A stretch of 41,826 nucleotides of DNA from a bacterium. GTDB taxonomy: Bacteria > Cyanobacteriota > Vampirovibrionia > Gastranaerophilales > Gastranaerophilaceae. Of the stretch, positions 23,406 through 31,510 are shown one piece after another. Position 1 is the stretch's first letter. Every line of letters starts with the position of its first letter. The position numbers and the translations under genes were made by a program. The notes below the pieces were generated by a model. It searched no databases and was not told the origin of the DNA. It saw only the letters and a list, made by a program, of their open reading frames with translations. The stretch is taken from assembly GCA_017536545.1 (NCBI GenBank), contig JAFXHF010000022.1, forward strand, positions 1 to 41,826, given 5' to 3'.

Positions 23406-25586
23406 TTATGCAGCTTCTTTTTTAGGAAGATTTGGCAACAAGTTTAGTGGAGGTAATCCATGAGTTTTATAAACCTCAGGTTGAGTTTTTAAATTTCCAC
23501 CAGAATGCCTAATTCCATTTAATCTTTCCATTTCAGCAGTCATAACACTCAACTGCTCAGCCAAGGCTGTATCATTAGGATTATTTAGAACTTGAGTATA
23601 CAAGTCATAATATTGTTTACCTACTCTATTGTATTCTAACAAGAAATCTAATCTATCAATTCTTGATGCGATTTCAGCTTGTTTTTCAGCAGTTAATGTT
23701 GTATCTTGTAACATTGCCTGTAATTTTGCTTTTTCAAATTGTGCAGCAGTATTTCTTGCTAATAATTCTTCATATGAGAATTGATATTGATTAAACTCAG
23801 CCTCTGTTGGTCCAAAAATTTTAAGCCCACCAGTTCTAGCATTACCTTCAACAGTTGAAATACGACCAACTAAAGATTCAACAGCTTGTTGATGTTGCTC
23901 TGGTGTCAATTGTATTGGATTTACACCATCGATTTTTGTATTAGAAAATACTTTAAATCTAACTTCATGAGATTTTGTGTATTTTAGTAATGTTTCTAGA
24001 GCTTGAGCTTCTGAACCGCCATTTTCAGCCACAAATTCAGGATTATTTCTAATCATTTCTTTTAACCTTGTAACAACTGATTGCAACTGTTGTTTTGCCG
24101 TAACACTAGAAGGGTTTATAGTACTACTTTCATTTGCAATTATTGCATTAAGAATATCATCAGATTGGTACAACAAGTCATCTGCAAATTGAGCATATTC
24201 TGCTCTCATTTTTGGTGACATTTTTGGTGCAGGCATCATTTCTGGTCCTACAAAAGAGCCCCCGACTAAGATTTCTTCAGCCTCACCATGTTTGATTCTA
24301 TTCATCAATTCTTGCTTAATAATCTGTGCAGCTTCTTCTTTTGTCAAAGAGTTTCTTAAAATTGCCATTTTAGCATGAAGAGATTCATGAACTGCCGTAC
24401 TCATTGATGAGAATCTACCTTCTCTCCAACCACCCGTATTAAAGGTGATTTGATGAGTTCCGTGATTGTATGAACCACCTGCAGTTGGTGATTGTTTATT
24501 AAGTAATGATCTTAATAAATGTTCGTCATTTGCAAATTTTTGGGTATCATCTGCTTGAGATAAAACAGATTTAATTCTAGCAATAATTTCTTCATGTGTC
24601 ATTTCTGATAATTTTTCACCAGCTTGAAAGAATTTCTTATTATAAGTTCCTTTTTGATAACCAGTTGAATAATTTGCATAATATAATTTTTCGTCAATTG
24701 CATTAGAAATAATAGCATTAGCATCATCAATAGCTTGGTATTTCAATTCATCTTGAATAACAATTTTTGGACGAGCTTCTTTTGGAATACCCATTTCATC
24801 AAACGCTTGATTAATAATTTCTGTTACCTCACGTTCCACATCTTTTGTTGACATATTTGCACGACGCTGAGCTTCTGCCGTTTGGTCAAATGGTTTTGGT
24901 TTTGCTGGAGGCACAAGTTTCTTAAATTGAGCCGCAATATTTGATGGTTTAAATCCAGCAATTAAAGCTGAACGACCTTCTGCTGTCGTAATTATTGACA
25001 AGTTTTCTTTTAACGCTGAAAGCATTGAGCCATTTTGAACGTGTTGAGAAATTGCAACTTTTTCAGCCTTAGTAAGCATTCTACCTAATTGATTTGCTTG
25101 CTTAACTTCTGCCGCAACCTTAGCTGATGATTTTAAACCCGCAGCGGTCAAAATTGTACCAATTGTACCTGTACCAATTTTTTCAAAAGATTTTTCTGCT
25201 ACATCATATTCCCCTTTTCGGTAATTTTTAACAGCATCATATGTACCTTTTCCAACTTCAAATAAACTCAATGCACCAAAACCAACTGTTAAAATTGGAG
25301 TTAATGCTGGAATTGCAAAACAAGCTAAACCAGTCGCAGCTAGTGCTCCAATTGCAATCAATGGATGATCAATAATGGCTTTAATTGGACTAATTAAACC
25401 TTTACCAAAATTTCTTAATGCTTCTTTGCCAGTAAACCTACCGTCATTTGAAGCGTCAATTTTATCTTCTTTTTTATCTTCAAATAAAGGTTTTGTTGTT
25501 TCTTTGGCTTTAAAATTAACATTATTCGTTTTGCCGTAATTTACGTACGGGTTGGTGTTAACACCATTAATTGATCCTATTGGCAT
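23406..25586 (-). CDS. Large protein with glycine-rich membrane segment and HEXXH zinc-protease-like motif, unknown function
   Basis: The 726-aa protein has an Asn/Tyr-rich N-terminus (NPYVNYGK, NNVNFKAKE), a hydrophobic Ala/Gly-rich stretch that could form one or two membrane spans (about residues 70-110), a long mostly helical middle and a coiled C-terminus. At residues 400-404 it has HESLH inside STAVHESLHAKMA, a fit to the HEXXH zincin consensus with flanking hydrophobic helix residues, so it may be a metallopeptidase. A third zinc ligand is not obvious. It lacks a Sec signal. AAAGGA precedes the ATG. Its promoter resembles those of the 127- and 170-aa genes. No family is recognised. Confidence 0.82.
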   Translation of the reverse strand: MPIGSINGVNTNPYVNYGKTNNVNFKAKETTKPLFEDKKEDKIDASNDGRFTGKEALRNFGKGLISPIKAIIDHPLIAIGALAATGLACFAIPALTPILTVGFGALSLFEVGKGTYDAVKNYRKGEYDVAEKSFEKIGTGTIGTILTAAGLKSSAKVAAEVKQANQLGRMLTKAEKVAISQHVQNGSMLSALKENLSIITTAEGRSALIAGFKPSNIAAQFKKLVPPAKPKPFDQTAEAQRRANMSTKDVEREVTEIINQAFDEMGIPKEARPKIVIQDELKYQAIDDANAIISNAIDEKLYYANYSTGYQKGTYNKKFFQAGEKLSEMTHEEIIARIKSVLSQADDTQKFANDEHLLRSLLNKQSPTAGGSYNHGTHQITFNTGGWREGRFSSMSTAVHESLHAKMAILRNSLTKEEAAQIIKQELMNRIKHGEAEEILVGGSFVGPEMMPAPKMSPKMRAEYAQFADDLLYQSDDILNAIIANESSTINPSSVTAKQQLQSVVTRLKEMIRNNPEFVAENGGSEAQALETLLKYTKSHEVRFKVFSNTKIDGVNPIQLTPEQHQQAVESLVGRISTVEGNARTGGLKIFGPTEAEFNQYQFSYEELLARNTAAQFEKAKLQAMLQDTTLTAEKQAEIASRIDRLDFLLEYNRVGKQYYDLYTQVLNNPNDTALAEQLSVMTAEMERLNGIRHSGGNLKTQPEVYKTHGLPPLNLLPNLPKKEAA

Positions 25587-25598
25587 TTACATTCCTTT

Positions 25599-25638
25599 AA
25601 AAAATACTTTCCACCTATATGCATATAAAGTATTTTTT
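25599..25638. terminator. Perfect 12-bp inverted repeat between rsmD and the 726-aa gene
   Basis: AAAAAATACTTT (25599-25610) and AAAGTATTTTTT (25627-25638) flank a 16-nt loop. It may be the rsmD terminator. It also spans the -10-like region of the 726-aa gene and touches its Shine-Dalgarno. Confidence 0.55.
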
Positions 25639-25639
25639 A
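25612..25639 (-). promoter_or_regulatory. Putative promoter of the 726-aa gene
   Basis: On the minus strand TAAA (25636-25639), a 16-bp spacer and TATAGGTG (25612-25619). The intervening AATACTTTATAT is shared with the promoter region of the 170-aa gene. The fit to sigma-28 is weak; it is listed because of the shared spacing and upstream operator. Confidence 0.3.
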
Positions 25640-25666
25640 GATGGGAAATTGCTCACACAAAAATAT

Positions 25667-25684
25667 TGTTGACATTACTTAACA
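25667..25684. promoter_or_regulatory. Putative operator E (TGTTGACATTACTTAACA)
   Basis: This 18-bp site matches operator C in 14 of 18 positions. It overlaps the rsmD stop codon and lies 47 bp before the -10-like element of the 726-aa gene. Confidence 0.4.
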
Positions 25685-26205
25685 GAAATAAATGTAATAT
25701 ATTTATCACCATATTTTTTCTGCTTTAATATGGTATATTCTGCCAAATCTAGCTCTATAACATGTTCTAATATAATAATTCCACCACAGATTTTTGTAGC
25801 AACTTCTAGACTTTGCTCATAAACCCCTGAAAAATAAGGCGGATCAATATAAACAATATCAGGATTAAATGTATTTTCAAACTTTTCACAAACTTTTAAA
25901 CTATCACCCAAAAGTAATTTAACATCATTATCTTTTTCGTATTTTTTCAAATTCGATTTAATAACATTGAAAACTTTCTTATTTTTTTCAATCATTACAA
26001 CTTTATCAAAACCTCTAGACATCGCTTCTAAGCCCATAATTCCAGAACCCGCAAACATATCCAAAAAGCTACTTCCCTCAAAATCAATCATTGCCTGCAA
26101 AGTATTAAACACACTCATCCTAACTTTTGATAAAGTCGGACGAGTAATATTTTCATCAGGTGCAATAATTTTTTGACCTTTGTATTTTCCAGCAGTAATG
26201 TTCAT
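25675..26205 (-). CDS. rsmD: 16S rRNA (guanine(966)-N2)-methyltransferase RsmD
   Basis: RsmD methylates G966 of 16S rRNA during small-subunit assembly using SAM. The 176-aa protein starts MNITAGKYKGQKI, the family's RxxxGxxKG-like opening, and has TRPTLSKVRMSVFNTL, the SAM loop LDMFAGSGIMGLEAMSRG, a VMIEKN acidic strand, and the catalytic DPPY in IYIDPPYFSG. An upstream in-frame ATG at 26247 adds 14 poorly fitting residues, so 26205 is preferred. GGAG is very close to that ATG, so the start is somewhat uncertain. Confidence 0.94.
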   Translation of the reverse strand: MNITAGKYKGQKIIAPDENITRPTLSKVRMSVFNTLQAMIDFEGSSFLDMFAGSGIMGLEAMSRGFDKVVMIEKNKKVFNVIKSNLKKYEKDNDVKLLLGDSLKVCEKFENTFNPDIVYIDPPYFSGVYEQSLEVATKICGGIIILEHVIELDLAEYTILKQKKYGDKYITFISVK

Positions 26206-26256
26206 AACTCCATTATAAGTGAAAAGAAAATAATTAAACAAATTCATTGAGTTTTA

Positions 26257-26268
26257 TATATTTACCCC
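26257..26268 (-). repeat. GGGGTAAATATA intergenic tag, copy 2
   Basis: Minus-strand copy placed just downstream of the leuS terminator and upstream of rsmD. Confidence 0.6.
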
Positions 26269-26276
26269 AAATGAAA

Positions 26277-26300
26277 AAGAGCCCCATTTCTGAGGCTCTT
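26277..26300 (-). terminator. Intrinsic terminator of leuS
   Basis: AAGAGCC and GGCTCTT arms with a 10-nt loop, followed on the minus strand by TTTTTCATTT. Confidence 0.85.
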
Positions 26301-26322
26301 CCTTGGTAAACCATATTTTTAC

Positions 26323-28821
26323 TTACTTAACTACTATGTTTACCAACTTTCCTGGAACTACAATTGTTTTAACAACTGTTTTTCCTTCGATTTGTGCTTT
26401 AATTTTTGGACTATCAAGAGCTGTTTGTTTCATTTGTTCTTGATCCAAACCTTCATCAACTTCAATTTTATCTTTTACTTTACCGTTGATTTGAACAACT
26501 AAAGTAATTGAACTTGATTTAGCCAAGTTTTCATCCCAAGCACACCAATCTTGTTCATGAATTGAACCAACACCACCTAATTCACTCCAAGCTTCTTCAG
26601 TTAAGTGAACTGCAACAGGTGACATCAATTTCATCAATGATACGACTGCAAAACTTAGAACTTGTTTGTCTTCATCGCTAAGTTCGGAGCCATCTTTACA
26701 TTTACCCCCTTGCCAATCATAGATTGCGTTAGTCAATTCTCTGTATTTTGAAATTACAGTGTTGAATTGGAAATCATTTGAAATGTCATTTGTAATACCT
26801 TTGATTGCAATATGAACAGTTCTCACTAAATCATCATTTGATTTTTCTAATGGGAAGTTCAATTTGTAATCTAAAGTGATATTATCAGCATTTGTTGAAA
26901 TTAATCTCCAAACTCTATTCAAGAATTTGTAACAACCTTCAACCCCTGCATCTGACCAGTCAAAATCTCTTGCTGGAGGTGAATCTGAAAGGATAAATAA
27001 TCTTGCAGTATCTGCACCGTAGTTCTCAAAGATTTCATCAGGATCAACTGTGTTACCTTTAGATTTTGACATTTTAGCACCATCTTTCAATACCATACCT
27101 TGAGTAAGTAGGTTTTTGAAAGGTTCATCAAAGTCTAATAAACCGCAATCTCTCAATGCTTTTGTAAAGAATCTTGAGTACAACAAGTGTAAAATTGCAT
27201 GCTCAATACCACCAACATACTGATCAACTGGTAACCAGTGATTTACTGTATCTCTATCAAAACATTTATCTGCATTGTTTGGATCAGCATATCTTAGATA
27301 ATACCAACTTGAACAAACAAATGTGTCCATTGTATCTGTTTCACGAGTAGCTTTACCTCCACAAACTGGACAAGTTGTGTGTTTAAATGTTTCAGAAGTT
27401 GTAATTGGTGATTTACCAACAACTTTAAAGTCAACATCTTTTGGTAATAATACTGGAAGTTGATCTTCTGGAACTGGCTGAATACCACATTTTTCGCAAT
27501 ACACAACAGGAATTGGAGCTCCCCAATATCTTTGACGAGAAATTAACCAATCACGAAGTCTGTATTGAGTTTTGAATTCACCAAAACCTTTATCAACAGC
27601 CCATTTTGTAATTGCTTGTTTTGCTTGTTCGTTTTTCATTCCGTTAAATTCACCAGAATTTACCAACACACCAGGATCTGTGTAAGCTGCATCTTTACAA
27701 TCTGATGGATTTTCAGGATTTTCGATAACAACTTTCATTGGTAATTCGTATTTTTTAGCGAAATCAAAGTCACGAGTATCGTGAGTTGGAACAGCCATAA
27801 CAGCACCAGTACCATATTCAACTAAAGCATAATCTGCAGTCCATAATGGGAAAATTTCACCATTAAATGGGTTGCGACAGTGAGTTCCTAGAGGAACACC
27901 TGTTTTAACTCTATCAGTTGAAAGTCTTTCAATTTCAGACATTTTGCGAGCATTTGCTCTATATTCTTCAACAGCTTGAGAATTTTCAGCAGTTGTAAGT
28001 TTTTCAATATCTTTGTATTCAGGTGCAACAACAAGATAAGTAATACCAAATACTGTATCTGGTCTTGTTGTATAAACTGGAACATACATTTCTTCGCCAC
28101 TTGGAGCATCAATTACAGGGAATTTGAAAATTGCACCTTTTGATTTGCCAATCCAGTTAGCTTGCATTGTTTTAACGTTGTCGCCCCAACCTGGAAGTTT
28201 ATCCAAATCTTCTAGCAATACATCAGCATATTCTGTAATTTTGATAAACCATTGAGATAAGTATTTTTTCTCAACAACATTATCACATCTCCAGCATTTG
28301 CCATCAATAACTTGCTCATTTGCAAGAACTGTTCCACACTCATCACACCAGTTTACGGCAGCTTCTTTTTTATAAACTAAGCCTTTTTTATAAAGTTGTA
28401 AGAACAACCATTGAGTCCATTTATAATAATCAGGTTTGCAAGTTGTAACTTCTCTATCCCAATCATAAGATAGACCCAACATTTTTAATTGTTTTGTCAT
28501 ATATGCAATGTTTTCATCTGTCCAAGTTTCAGGGTCAGCGTTGTGTTTCATTGCAGCGTTTTCTGCAGGTAAACCAAAGCTATCCCATCCGATTGGATGT
28601 AAAACATTAAATCCATTTGCTTTTTTAAATCTTGCAATTACGTCTGTAATTGTATAGTTTCTAACGTGTCCCATGTGAAGTCTTCCTGATGGATATGGGA
28701 ACATAGAAAGGGCATAATATTTAGGTTTGTCAGATTCATCTAAAGTTTTGAATGCTTTAGTTTCTTCCCAAATTGATTGCCATTTTTTTTCTATTTCTTG
28801 TGGAAAATAACTTTCTTTCAT
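26323..28821 (-). CDS. leuS: Leucyl-tRNA synthetase
   Basis: LeuRS charges tRNA-Leu. The 832-aa class I enzyme has the HIGH-type motif HMGH (49-52, in GRLHMGHVRNYT), the CP1 editing domain with YTTRPDTVFG, a zinc-binding Cys set (CDECG, CWRC and a second CEKCG..CPVCGG), KMSKS in AKMSKSKGNTVDP and the C-terminal anticodon and tail domains. The ATG at 28819-28821 lies downstream of a promoter predicted to start near 28846, which rules out the longer frame that begins at 28854. It is a single-gene unit with its own promoter and terminator. Confidence 0.98.
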   Translation of the reverse strand: MKESYFPQEIEKKWQSIWEETKAFKTLDESDKPKYYALSMFPYPSGRLHMGHVRNYTITDVIARFKKANGFNVLHPIGWDSFGLPAENAAMKHNADPETWTDENIAYMTKQLKMLGLSYDWDREVTTCKPDYYKWTQWLFLQLYKKGLVYKKEAAVNWCDECGTVLANEQVIDGKCWRCDNVVEKKYLSQWFIKITEYADVLLEDLDKLPGWGDNVKTMQANWIGKSKGAIFKFPVIDAPSGEEMYVPVYTTRPDTVFGITYLVVAPEYKDIEKLTTAENSQAVEEYRANARKMSEIERLSTDRVKTGVPLGTHCRNPFNGEIFPLWTADYALVEYGTGAVMAVPTHDTRDFDFAKKYELPMKVVIENPENPSDCKDAAYTDPGVLVNSGEFNGMKNEQAKQAITKWAVDKGFGEFKTQYRLRDWLISRQRYWGAPIPVVYCEKCGIQPVPEDQLPVLLPKDVDFKVVGKSPITTSETFKHTTCPVCGGKATRETDTMDTFVCSSWYYLRYADPNNADKCFDRDTVNHWLPVDQYVGGIEHAILHLLYSRFFTKALRDCGLLDFDEPFKNLLTQGMVLKDGAKMSKSKGNTVDPDEIFENYGADTARLFILSDSPPARDFDWSDAGVEGCYKFLNRVWRLISTNADNITLDYKLNFPLEKSNDDLVRTVHIAIKGITNDISNDFQFNTVISKYRELTNAIYDWQGGKCKDGSELSDEDKQVLSFAVVSLMKLMSPVAVHLTEEAWSELGGVGSIHEQDWCAWDENLAKSSSITLVVQINGKVKDKIEVDEGLDQEQMKQTALDSPKIKAQIEGKTVVKTIVVPGKLVNIVVK

Positions 28822-28852
28822 CTTATTTTTTACTCCATTTATCCTCAATTTC

Positions 28853-28880
28853 ACTATAACACAAAGGGGGCAAAATACAA
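28853..28880 (-). promoter_or_regulatory. Sigma-70 promoter of leuS
   Basis: TTGTAT (28875-28880), a 16-bp spacer and TATAGT (28853-28858) on the minus strand. It directly abuts the hairpin repeat at 28881, so the upstream terminator and this promoter are back to back. Confidence 0.65.
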
Positions 28881-28914
28881 ATAAAATAGAGTGAACAAAT
28901 GTCCACTCTATTTT
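28881..28914. repeat. Left hairpin repeat of the XRE cassette; terminator of the XRE gene
   Basis: A 30-bp sequence (28881-28910) is repeated exactly at 29505-29534. Here it is extended to an 11-bp perfect stem (28883-28893 with 28904-28914; AAAATAGAGTG/CACTCTATTTT) with a 10-nt loop. Read on the minus strand it ends the XRE transcript. Confidence 0.85.
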
Positions 28915-28935
28915 TAAAAACTATATTTAAAAATT

Positions 28936-29211
28936 CTACTTATCAATTAAATCTATATCTTCACCAATATCATCTTCTATTAATTTGATAAATTCCGATA
29001 ATTTCATATCACAAGCATTTGCTAATCTCCACAAAGAAAATAGTTTTGGTTCATTCGCACCATGTTCAAAACGGCTAATCATAGATTTTTGAAAATCATT
29101 TTCGAAAGCAAACATTCTTTGAGATTTTTCTAATTCTTTTCGCTTGTTAATAACAACATTGCCCAATGCTGATAATATAAGTTGTTCTTTTTTAGAAAAT
29201 TTTGGTTGCAT
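28936..29211 (-). CDS. XRE-type helix-turn-helix regulator (small)
   Basis: The 91-aa protein from MQPKFSKKEQL has a Cro/C1-type HTH: NVVINKRKELEKSQRMFAF (helices 1-2), MISRFEHGANEPKLFSLWR (recognition helix, with SRFEHG matching the xxxE.G pattern) and ANACDMKLSEFIKLIE. A Leu/Ile/Asp-rich acidic tail follows. The frame is open upstream to 29343, but that part is hydrophobic and implausible. There is no Shine-Dalgarno, and TAGAAT lies 7 bp before the ATG, so a leaderless start is possible. It is divergent from a 72-aa helical ORF, an arrangement seen in regulator-target and toxin-antitoxin-like pairs, and may repress that gene. Confidence 0.85.
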   Translation of the reverse strand: MQPKFSKKEQLILSALGNVVINKRKELEKSQRMFAFENDFQKSMISRFEHGANEPKLFSLWRLANACDMKLSEFIKLIEDDIGEDIDLIDK

Positions 29212-29289
29212 ACATAGAATTCTAATGATAAAATACAAAATAGGTTTCCTACGCATAGAACCACACAAGAATATTTTTTGGAGAGTAAA

Positions 29290-29508
29290 ATGTTTCTTAA
29301 AATTGCAAAAGAACAAACAAACTATTATAAAGAGAATGTTCAAGCTCTAATCTATAAAGGCAATAGCATTATTGAATTTTGTGAAACTCCAATATTAGAT
29401 AAAAACATCAAAATATCGAAATATAAAAAAAGGGAATTAGAAAAAATCATAAATGAAATTGCACAAATAACAAAAAGTTTAAAAGAATCATTAGACTTAT
29501 TACAATAA
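29290..29508 (+). CDS. Small helical protein paired with the XRE gene, unknown function
   Basis: The 72-aa product from ATG 29290 (a TTG at 29278 is possible) follows GGAGAG at 29280-29285, which favours the ATG. It is Lys/Glu/Ile-rich, probably an N-terminal helix, a short YKGNSIIEF strand segment and a long C-terminal coiled helix (KKRELEKIINEIAQITKSL). It has no signal or membrane span. It is divergent from the XRE regulator and ends inside the second copy of the hairpin repeat. It could be a partner or target of the regulator (inference). No family is recognised. Confidence 0.65.
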   Translation: MFLKIAKEQTNYYKENVQALIYKGNSIIEFCETPILDKNIKISKYKKRELEKIINEIAQITKSLKESLDLLQ

Positions 29509-29534
29509 AATAGAGTGAACAAATGTCCACTCTA
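29505..29534. repeat. Right hairpin repeat of the XRE cassette
   Basis: Exact 30-bp copy of 28881-28910 in the same orientation. The stem here is 7 bp (TAGAGTG/CACTCTA) and the flanking U-tract is weaker. It overlaps the stop codon of the 72-aa ORF. Confidence 0.85.
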
Positions 29535-29563
29535 CTTATAAAAATTTTTAATTCAGCAGAATA

Positions 29564-29851
29564 CTAAATTCTGTTTTTCCAAACTCCGCCTTTTCTATCA
29601 ACTAATGCATCATAGAAAGACCAAAGTCTAAATACACCAGTCAAACCTAAAACTGCGTGAGTAACATTTTTTTCTTTAGTATTTTTGTTAACAGCTTGTC
29701 CAATACCAGGCCATACAATTAATGATAAACAAGCAGCACCAACAGATCTTCCTGATACTTCACCATCAACCCCGTGAGTACCTGAAGCAAACGCTGGAAT
29801 ACCCATAGATAACATTGATAAAACTAATACTGATGCGAATAATTTTTTCAT
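29564..29851 (-). CDS. Small exported/membrane protein, unknown function
   Basis: The 95-aa protein has a signal peptide (MKKLFASVLVLSMLSMGIPA then FAS, cut near residue 22), then a short hydrophilic part, a hydrophobic SLIVWPGIGQAVN segment and HAVLGLTGVFRLWSFYDALV with two possible membrane helices joined by an Asn/Lys turn. The GIGQ..N.....H..LG.....WS.YDA..DR pattern resembles small TM2-like membrane proteins. AGGAGGG precedes the ATG, and a TATAAT (29890-29895, minus strand) lies upstream, so it can be expressed on its own. The role is unknown. Confidence 0.8.
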   Translation of the reverse strand: MKKLFASVLVLSMLSMGIPAFASGTHGVDGEVSGRSVGAACLSLIVWPGIGQAVNKNTKEKNVTHAVLGLTGVFRLWSFYDALVDRKGGVWKNRI

Positions 29852-29906
29852 ACTTCCCTCCTGAATTTTATGTCTTAAAACACATTTTTATTATACACAA
29901 ACAAAA

Positions 29907-30425
29907 TTATTTTTTGTGCACTTTGTAATCAAATGTAAATTGAACATCTACCTTGTCACCAGTAAAACCTTCTGGTAATGGTTCAAATGGTGAAGATTTT
30001 TTCAAGGCTTTTATCGCAGCTTTCTCAACTTGCTTGTCTGCTGAAGATGATATAATTTCGTAATCACCTAACTTACCATCTTTCATAATCTCGTATTTTA
30101 CAACAACAGTTGAAGAAACTTCTCTTTTTACAGGTTCCCAATTGGATTTAATTTTGTGTTGCATTTTTGGCATATAGTCATTAAACAACCCTAAATTATA
30201 TGTCTTTCCATCTGGCATATCATTTATAGCAAGCTTTGTAGAATGAACTTCTGTTTTAGTTTTAGGTTTCTTACCTGTATCCCAAAATTTTTCAATCTTC
30301 TCACTTGAAGCTAAAATTACAATAAAAGAAAAAATCCCTAAAATAATCGTTGCTAAAGTAATACCCACAACTAGAGCAAAACTATTAGTCTTTTTTTCTT
30401 CTAACTCGTTAAAATTTTCGGTCAT
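29907..30425 (-). CDS. TonB/TolA C-terminal-domain protein
   Basis: The 172-aa single-pass membrane protein has one span (about 17-42), a short linker and a C-terminal TonB-like domain (KIKSNWEPVK, SSTVVVKYEIMKDGKLGDYE, and KAAIKALKKSSPFEPLP), ending VDVQFTFDYKV. The YMPKMQHKIKSNW opening is more like TolA/TonB-type energy transducers of non-proteobacteria. The linker is much shorter than in classic TonB and lacks Pro-Lys repeats, so it may not reach an outer-membrane receptor. GTAGGAGG precedes the ATG and overlaps the end of mtnA, 8 bp away. The specific partner is unknown. Confidence 0.87.
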   Translation of the reverse strand: MTENFNELEEKKTNSFALVVGITLATIILGIFSFIVILASSEKIEKFWDTGKKPKTKTEVHSTKLAINDMPDGKTYNLGLFNDYMPKMQHKIKSNWEPVKREVSSTVVVKYEIMKDGKLGDYEIISSSADKQVEKAAIKALKKSSPFEPLPEGFTGDKVDVQFTFDYKVHKK

Positions 30426-30433
30426 TTAACCTC

Positions 30434-31492
30434 CTACATTTTAAAAGCTTCTGCAATTGATTTGTTGTAATCAGGTCTTAAAATACCTTTTTCTGTAATA
30501 ATACCTGCAATTAATTCGTGTGGAGTTACATCAAATCCAGGGTTGATTACATTTACACCTTCAGCACAAATTGTTTTACCATTGATATGTGTAACTTCTT
30601 CACGAGATCTTTCTTCAATTACAATTTCATCACCTGATTTGATACTTGTATCAATTGTAGAAAGTGGAGCTGCAACATAGAATGGGATGTTGTGATATTT
30701 AGCAGCAATTGCGACAGTGTATGTTCCGATTTTGTTTGCAGCATCACCGTTTGCAGCAATTCTATCAGCCCCAACACAAACCATATCAATCATACCTTTT
30801 TTCATAAAATATGAACACATACCATCTGTAATCAATGTTGTTGGGATGCCATCCATTGTAAGTTCAAGAGTTGTAATTCTTGCACCTTGCTGACGTGGTC
30901 TTGTTTCATCTGCAAAAACTTGAACTGTATTATCTTTTGCAAAAGCTGAACGAACAACACCTAATGCCGTACCATAACCAACAGTAGCCAAAGCCCCAGC
31001 ATTACAATGAGTTAAAATTGTTGCACCTTTTGGAACAACTTCTGCACCATAATCACCAATTTTTTTGTTAATTTCAATATCTTCGTTTTCTAATTTGATA
31101 CCATTAACTTTTAATTCTTCAATCAAACCTTTAATATCAGATTTTGAATTTCTAATAACTTCGATTTGTTTTTCAACAGCCCACATCAAATTAACTGCAG
31201 TCGGACGAGAAGTTTTCATATATTCAGCTTTTTCAATTAACCAATTTACAAATTCTTCCCTTGAGTCGAATTTATCAGCACCTTCTAATGCATACAAAAC
31301 AACCCCGTGAGCACCACCAATACCAATAGCTGGAGCCCCTCTAACAATCATTGTTCTAATCGCATCAAACATTTCATCCCCTGTTTTGATATCAATATAT
31401 TCAAATTTTTCAGGGAATTTTGTTTGATCTACCATTCTTGAAACATTATCTACCCACTGAATTGTTCTGATTTTTGATGTAAATTCTGCCAT
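30434..31492 (-). CDS. mtnA: S-methyl-5-thioribose-1-phosphate isomerase
   Basis: MtnA turns methylthioribose-1-phosphate into methylthioribulose-1-phosphate in methionine salvage. The 352-aa protein has IRTMIVRGAPAIGI, SRPTAVNLMWA, the catalytic Cys in THCNAGALAT (Cys163), ETRPRQQGARIT and the catalytic Asp in VGADRIAANGD (Asp243). No other salvage genes are nearby, so the rest of the pathway must be elsewhere or incomplete. A role on ribose-1-phosphate-like substrates cannot be excluded. It lies between a small membrane protein and the TonB-like gene in a minus-strand operon. Confidence 0.95.
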   Translation of the reverse strand: MAEFTSKIRTIQWVDNVSRMVDQTKFPEKFEYIDIKTGDEMFDAIRTMIVRGAPAIGIGGAHGVVLYALEGADKFDSREEFVNWLIEKAEYMKTSRPTAVNLMWAVEKQIEVIRNSKSDIKGLIEELKVNGIKLENEDIEINKKIGDYGAEVVPKGATILTHCNAGALATVGYGTALGVVRSAFAKDNTVQVFADETRPRQQGARITTLELTMDGIPTTLITDGMCSYFMKKGMIDMVCVGADRIAANGDAANKIGTYTVAIAAKYHNIPFYVAAPLSTIDTSIKSGDEIVIEERSREEVTHINGKTICAEGVNVINPGFDVTPHELIAGIITEKGILRPDYNKSIAEAFKM

Positions 31493-31510
31493 TTTATTTT
31501 CCTTTTCTAA

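Noticed and set aside
29211-29343. N-terminal extension of the XRE regulator
   Set aside because: The extra residues are hydrophobic and Phe-rich, unlike HTH proteins, and would overlap the divergent gene and its promoter.
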